64,000 nucleotides of DNA, from NCBI GenBank assembly GCA_035624785.1, contig DASPQV010000041.1:29766-93765 (forward strand). The letters are read 5' to 3'. The DNA comes from JAJZNI01 sp035624785. GTDB taxonomy: Bacteria > Chloroflexota > Dormibacteria > Aeolococcales > Aeolococcaceae. The notes below the pieces were generated by a model. That model was not told where the DNA came from, did not search any database, and worked only from the letters and a program-made list of their open reading frames with translations. Positions 60,146 through 64,000 of the stretch are shown here, one piece after another (position 1 is the first letter of the stretch; each line of letters starts with the position of its first letter). The position numbers and the translations under genes are program-made.

Positions 60146-60571
60146 TCACGCCCCGCCCAGCACCACCCCGTAGAGGGCGGCGACCACCGCGCTGACGAAA
60201 GAGACGCCGCCCAGGATCCCGGCCAGCCGCGGGCTGCGCCGTGACTCCGGGGTAAGCACGTGGACCAGGGCAGCCGCTCCCGAGACCAGGACGAAGAGGA
60301 GCTTCACCCCCAGGGTGCGCCCCGCCGCCGAGGCGAGCAGGGTGGCGGGGGTGATCCCCTCGGAGTAGGCCTGGGCCACCCCGGTGGCCACCAGGAGGGC
60401 AAAGGCCGGCCAGGCCACGATCTGGAAGCGGCGGCCCACGGCTCGGGCCAGGGCCGAGTCACCGAGGGTGAGCGGCACCACCGCCGCGACCACCAGCTGC
60501 CCGCCGATCCAGACGCAGGCACCCAGGACGTGCAGCCAGACCAGGACGGCGTGACCACCCAGGGTCAGCAT
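60146..60571 (-). CDS. CopD-like four-helix membrane protein
   Basis: A 141-residue membrane protein with four hydrophobic segments. HAVLVWLHVLGACVWIGGQL in helix 1 is the CopD/YebZ-type start, with a His that could bind heme or copper; FQIVAWPAFALLVATGVAQA follows. CopD domains are linked to copper import or resistance, though many small members are uncharacterised. It lies after the broken TDT-like gene on the same strand. No CopC neighbour is seen. Confidence 0.72.
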   Translation of the reverse strand: MLTLGGHAVLVWLHVLGACVWIGGQLVVAAVVPLTLGDSALARAVGRRFQIVAWPAFALLVATGVAQAYSEGITPATLLASAAGRTLGVKLLFVLVSGAAALVHVLTPESRRSPRLAGILGGVSFVSAVVAALYGVVLGGA

Positions 60572-60628
60572 CGGTGGAACCCGTCGAGTGGCTGCTGGGC
60601 GTGCCGGCGCCGCCCCGGGGCGCTCATG

Positions 60629-61005
60629 TCAGCCGCTCGGGCGCGGAGGCGACGGCGAGCCTCCGCCCATCGCCACCGGCTGCCAGAGCATCGCCCCCAG
60701 GACGCAGGCCCAGACCGCCCCGGCGATCCAGGTCCAGACGTCAGCGAAGCCGGTGATGGGGCCGGCCGGAAGCGCCCGCGGTCGGCGATCAGCCGCCAGA
60801 CGAGCAGGATTGCGAGGGCCGCCCAGACCAGCCCGGCGATCCCCAGGGTCGCCAGCGAGAGGGAGCTCTGTCCGTCGCGGGCGAGGTCAACGGAGACGAT
60901 GCCGGTGCCCATCACCACCGCTCCCCCGACCCCGGCGGTGTGGCGCGGAAAGGCTGGCGGGCGAGCGTGGGGGCGGTGGCCTCCCGAGCCGGTGCCAGAG
61001 ATCAT
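60629..61005 (-). pseudogene. TDT-like transporter fragment with frameshift
   Basis: The N-terminal frame contains GGAVVMGTGIVSVDLARDG, which resembles helix 1 of the TDT (TehA/Mae1) family, then a second hydrophobic segment (ATLGIAGLVWAALAILLVW). At about 60758-60768, in a C4 run, good coding moves to another frame: PITGFADVWTWIAGAVWACV and LGAMLWQPVAMGGG, then a stop at 60629. Even joined, the product has three helices against about ten in intact TDT transporters, so it is both shifted and truncated. Confidence 0.45.
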
Positions 61006-61124
61006 CTCCCGCCCCGAGGATAGCCAGCGCGCGCCCCCTGATGGAGCACCCGCGGCTGCGCTGGGCGCACTTCAGACGGTGAGGCCGGGCCGCGCCCGCT
61101 CCAGCGGGCGTCGCGCCGCAACGG

Positions 61125-61310
61125 TCAGATCGTGGGGTCGCAGCGGCAGGCGGAGCAGACTCCCTCGCTGAGCCCGAAGCCGTCGTCCCAGCCGATCTCC
61201 TGGCCGCAGACACGGCACCACCGGCCGGAGCCGGCGACCCACACCAGGGATGGCCGGGCCTTCCAGACGGTGCGAAGCAAGTTCCCGATTCTGGTCATGC
61301 TGTTCACCAC
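61125..61310 (-). CDS. Small zinc-ribbon protein, 61 aa
   Basis: The product has CRVCG and CSACRC pairs around GWDDGFGLSEGV, forming one likely zinc ribbon, and a short amphipathic N-terminal segment. GTG 61310 or ATG 61298 may be the start. Codon use is normal. Function unknown; it could bind nucleic acid or a metal. Confidence 0.5.
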   Translation of the reverse strand: MVNSMTRIGNLLRTVWKARPSLVWVAGSGRWCRVCGQEIGWDDGFGLSEGVCSACRCDPTI

Positions 61311-61429
61311 ATCCCCGAGAGGGCCGGGGCTCTCATGATTCCTTCACCAGGCACAACTCGCGGCCGGCGACGGCGGTTACGCGCCGGGGCCTGAAACCAG
61401 GGCCGCGGGTCGAGGGATATCGTGGGTGC

Positions 61430-62323
61430 GTGGCCGACGTGGGTGCCATCCACGGGACGCTGGCCGCGGCGGTGACCCCCCTCACCACCGCGGGCGCTGC
61501 GATCGACGAGCGGGGCATCGAATCCCTGGTCGACTTCTACGCCCGCAGCAGCCTGGATGGCCTTCTCGCGATGGGCACGACCGGCGAGGGCATCCTCCTC
61601 TCCACGGCAGAGCGGCGAATCGCGGCAGAGCGCTTCCTGAAGTCGGCGGACGGCCGTCTGGCGGTCGCCGTGCACTGTGGCGCTCAGACCACCCGGGACA
61701 CCGCTGAGCTGGCCGCCCACGCCGCTGAGCACGGGGCCGCCGGGGTGGCCGTCATCCCCCCGCCCTACTACGCGCTCGACGAGGAGTCGATCCTGCGCCA
61801 CCTGATGGCGGCGGCGAACGCGTGCGCGCCGGTGCCCTTCTACGTGTACGAGTTCGCCGCCCGGAGCGGGTACCCGGTTCCCCTCTCGGTGGTTCGCAGG
61901 CTCCGCGAGGGCGCTCCGAACCTGGCCGGCATGAAGGTCTCGGACAGCCCCTTCGCCAGCGTCGAGCCCTACCTGACCCTGGGGCTGGACGTCTTCATCG
62001 GTGCCGAGGGACTGATCCACCTCGCGCTCCGCCACGGCGCCAGGGGTGCCGTCTCGGCTCTGGCGGCGGCGCTGCCCGAGCTCGCCATCAACGCGGTGCG
62101 GATCGGATCGGCGGAGGCGAGCGAGCGCGCCAGGCGGGCCAGGCACTCATTGCAGGGCTTGCCATTTCAGGCTGCCCTCAAGGCCATCCTCCGGGAGCGC
62201 GGCGTGTCCATCGAGGAGGCGGTCAGGGGGCCACTCCGAGGGCTGGACGCTGCCGAGCGCGTGGAGCTGCACCGGGCGATGGCCGACCCTGGCGGCGAGA
62301 TCGCCCCGCTCCTGCGCGGTTGA
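61430..62323 (+). CDS. DapA-family aldolase/dehydratase
   Basis: A 297-residue (beta/alpha)8-barrel enzyme of the DHDPS/NAL superfamily. The Schiff-base Lys is in LAGMKVSDS, the catalytic Tyr in FYVYEFAA, and MGTTGEG is the carboxylate-binding GTTGE loop. The superfamily includes DapA, N-acetylneuraminate lyase, KDG aldolase and pyrroline-4-hydroxy-2-carboxylate deaminase; specificity residues do not decide here, and no other lysine gene is near. TATCGT (61418-61423) lies six bases before the GTG start. It converges on an FAD amine oxidase, so a role in imino/amino acid catabolism is possible. Confidence 0.82.
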   Translation: MADVGAIHGTLAAAVTPLTTAGAAIDERGIESLVDFYARSSLDGLLAMGTTGEGILLSTAERRIAAERFLKSADGRLAVAVHCGAQTTRDTAELAAHAAEHGAAGVAVIPPPYYALDEESILRHLMAAANACAPVPFYVYEFAARSGYPVPLSVVRRLREGAPNLAGMKVSDSPFASVEPYLTLGLDVFIGAEGLIHLALRHGARGAVSALAAALPELAINAVRIGSAEASERARRARHSLQGLPFQAALKAILRERGVSIEEAVRGPLRGLDAAERVELHRAMADPGGEIAPLLRG

Positions 62324-62389
62324 TGCCGCCTCGGCCCGCCGCGGCTGGGGCAGCTGCCGCCAGCCGGCCGGCGCGGCCGGGTCGCCCCC

Positions 62390-63559
62390 TCAGAGCACCG
62401 CCGTCTCCACCTGAAGGTCGCCGCCGAACCGGTCCGCGCGCAGAGGGGTGATGTCGAAGGAGGTGCAGCGCCCATCGCGAATCAGCTCCGCCACCGCCAG
62501 CCCGGCGGCCAGCGAGTGCATGATCCCGTGGCCTCCGAAGCCGGCGCATTGGACGAACCAGGGGGCGCCGTCGCTGCGGTCGACGATGGCATGGTGATCC
62601 GGGGTCTCGGGGTAGAGACCGGCCCAGCACTTGCGTTGGTCGATGCCCACAGACTCCAGGAAGGGGAAGCGATTGCCGATCCGGCTGGCCACCGCCTCCA
62701 GGAACCCGGGATCGAAGGAGGTCTCCCGGCTGGGCTGGTCGCCGGGGTCGGAATACGCGATCACGAAACCGCCACTCGGCTCGCGGCGGATCAGGACGCC
62801 GGTGTCCATGTCCACGCACATGGGAACCGCCGTCGGGTAGCCGGGAACCGGCTCGGTGCAGGCGAGGTTGCGGCGATAGGGGAGGACGGGCAGGTCGATG
62901 CCGGCGAGCGCGGCCAGGTCGGCGGCGAACGGCCCCGCCGCGTTGACCACATGGGTGGCCTCGATGTCGACCCGGGAGCCGCGCACCAGGGTGGTCTCCC
63001 CCCGGCGCTCGAGGGCCAGCACCTGGGTGTCGAAGAGGTAGTTCACACCCAGGCGCCTGCCCTCGCTCCACAGGGCCGAGACGACACCGTGGGGATCGAT
63101 CAGCCCATCGCTGGAGCAGCACGTGACCGCGCGCAATCCCGCTCTCTCGACGAAGGGGACCATCTCGCCGACCTGCTGGGGCGACAGCCATTCGACGTCG
63201 AGACCCAGCGACCTCTGCAGCTCGTAACCACGCCGCAGCTCGCCGGCGCCAGCCTCGGTCCCGCTCATGAACAGGTAGCCGACCGGGCGGAAGCCCACCA
63301 GGCCAGCGGTGCGCGCGTCCAGCTCGGCAAGCGCCCGGATCGTGTAGCGGGAGAACTCGATGTTGATCGGGGTCGTGAACTGGGCCCTCACGCCCCCGTT
63401 GGCCCGGCTGCTCGATCCCAGGCCGGGAGACGGGTTGGCGTCCACCACCAGCACCGGTCCGATACCGGCCGCGCGAAGCTGACAGGCGACGGCCAGGCCG
63501 ATGGCGCCGGCCCCGACCACCGCCACCTCAGCCGCCCGGTCGAGCCCACGACTGCTCAT
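62390..63559 (-). CDS. FAD-dependent amine/amino acid oxidoreductase (DAO family)
   Basis: A 389-residue flavoenzyme. The dinucleotide fold VAVVGAGAIGLAVACQL is at residues 12-28 and VVDANPSPGLGSSSRANGG follows; the C-terminal FGGHGIMHSLAAGLAVAELI binds FAD. The layout is that of sarcosine oxidase, glycine oxidase and D-amino acid/hydroxyproline dehydrogenases. The substrate is not decided by these motifs. It ends 67 bases from the convergent DapA-like gene and lies upstream of a transporter on the same strand. Confidence 0.87.
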   Translation of the reverse strand: MSSRGLDRAAEVAVVGAGAIGLAVACQLRAAGIGPVLVVDANPSPGLGSSSRANGGVRAQFTTPINIEFSRYTIRALAELDARTAGLVGFRPVGYLFMSGTEAGAGELRRGYELQRSLGLDVEWLSPQQVGEMVPFVERAGLRAVTCCSSDGLIDPHGVVSALWSEGRRLGVNYLFDTQVLALERRGETTLVRGSRVDIEATHVVNAAGPFAADLAALAGIDLPVLPYRRNLACTEPVPGYPTAVPMCVDMDTGVLIRREPSGGFVIAYSDPGDQPSRETSFDPGFLEAVASRIGNRFPFLESVGIDQRKCWAGLYPETPDHHAIVDRSDGAPWFVQCAGFGGHGIMHSLAAGLAVAELIRDGRCTSFDITPLRADRFGGDLQVETAVL

Positions 63560-63613
63560 GACTGCGTCGCCGAGCGATGCTACTCGCGGCGCCGACGGGC
63601 CTCGACCGGGCGA

Positions 63614-64000
63614 TCAGGCGGGCAGCAGTGCAGGGCGCCTGGACGCCGGCTGGGCCGAGTTCCACCGGCCGAGCCACAGGACGCCGGGCAGCGCCGCCAG
63701 CACCAGCACGGCGAAGGGGAGGAAGCCGCGGCTGTAGGCGTGGGGACCGCCGATCAGCCCGGTGGCGAACCCGAGCAGCGGCGGGATGACGAAACCACCG
63801 AGAGCCCCGACCCCGCCGATCCACCCCGACGCCTCACCCACCGCGTCGGGGACGTAGGAAGGCACCAGCTTGAAGACGATCGCGTTCTGCAGCCCCATGC
63901 CGGTGCCGATGACGAGCGTCGCCGCCAGCGCGAGAACAAAGGCGTCCGACAGGCTGAGCAGGACCGTGCCCGCGGCGATGATCAGGAAGTTCGCCGGCAG
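63614..64000 (-). CDS. NarK-like MFS transporter, C-terminal part (cut by the window edge)
   Basis: The frame is open to the last base. The visible 128 residues cover about four membrane segments. The block GTGMGLQNAIVFKLVPSYVP and GGVGALGGFVIPPLLGFATG match the nitrate/nitrite porter signature (N-x-x-V-F-K-x-V-P and the Gly-rich helix). This suggests nitrate, nitrite or a related anion as substrate, although the family also holds oxalate/formate-like carriers. The gene is upstream of the FAD oxidoreductase on the same strand, with 54 bases between. Confidence 0.75.
   Translation of the reverse strand: MPANFLIIAAGTVLLSLSDAFVLALAATLVIGTGMGLQNAIVFKLVPSYVPDAVGEASGWIGGVGALGGFVIPPLLGFATGLIGGPHAYSRGFLPFAVLVLAALPGVLWLGRWNSAQPASRRPALLPA

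Overview
The window is strongly GC-rich, almost fully coding, and carries only housekeeping, biosynthetic and transport genes. I see no rRNA, tRNA, CRISPR array, phage or insertion sequence. Several traits point to an uncultivated, free-living Terrabacteria-type bacterium, for example Chloroflexota, Dormibacterota or a deep actinobacterial relative: the short HisG+HisZ form of ATP phosphoribosyltransferase, a type III pantothenate kinase, a Ski2-like helicase, a secreted sedolisin and many GTG/TTG starts. This placement is an inference from gene content; no phylogenetic marker was analysed.

Layout. 0-7.9 kb, mostly minus strand: the end of a glutamine amidotransferase, an overlapping DUF503 / MFS exporter / Ski2-like helicase / small protein operon, a secreted S53 peptidase, and ParA with a small partner. 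7.9-13.5 kb, plus strand: a TPR protein, a large LuxR-type ATPase regulator, then two paralogous four-helix membrane proteins flanking a 64-residue sigma-region-4-like protein. 14.5-21.0 kb: an eight-gene histidine operon, hisZGDBHAFI. 21.1-25.3 kb: a GH15 glucoamylase/trehalase, a galactokinase and a duplicated YbjQ-like protein. 25.4-33.1 kb: an arginine operon, argCJBDRGH, behind a promoter overlapped by an ARG-box palindrome. 33.1-43.4 kb: tandem repeats, an IclR regulator divergent from an aminotransferase / APC permease / creatininase / metallophosphatase / nucleotidyltransferase / cDPGS-like GTPase / carbamate kinase series. 43.4-45.7 kb, minus strand: DegV, a zinc-ribbon protein and ornithine carbamoyltransferase, the arginine step missing from the main operon. 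45.8-53.6 kb: coaX, dusB, greA, lysS, serS, an S33 peptidase and a CYTH protein, with a candidate C-rich small RNA on the opposite strand between dusB and greA. 53.6-64 kb: a Cys/His-rich unknown, a DrrAB-like ABC exporter, a YdeP-like molybdopterin oxidoreductase, two genes that look frameshifted, a CopD-like protein, a DapA-family aldolase convergent with an FAD amine oxidase, and the end of a NarK-like transporter.

How it works together. The arg genes take acetylglutamate semialdehyde chemistry through to arginine, and ArgR is encoded inside the operon it probably represses through the ARG box. The his genes cover most of histidine synthesis but lack hisE, hisC and the histidinol-phosphatase gene here. 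At least eight genes have a TA-N3-T hexamer 6 to 10 bases before the start codon, which suggests leaderless transcription is common in this genome. A 25-bp motif containing TGTCCACA recurs in three unrelated intergenic gaps.
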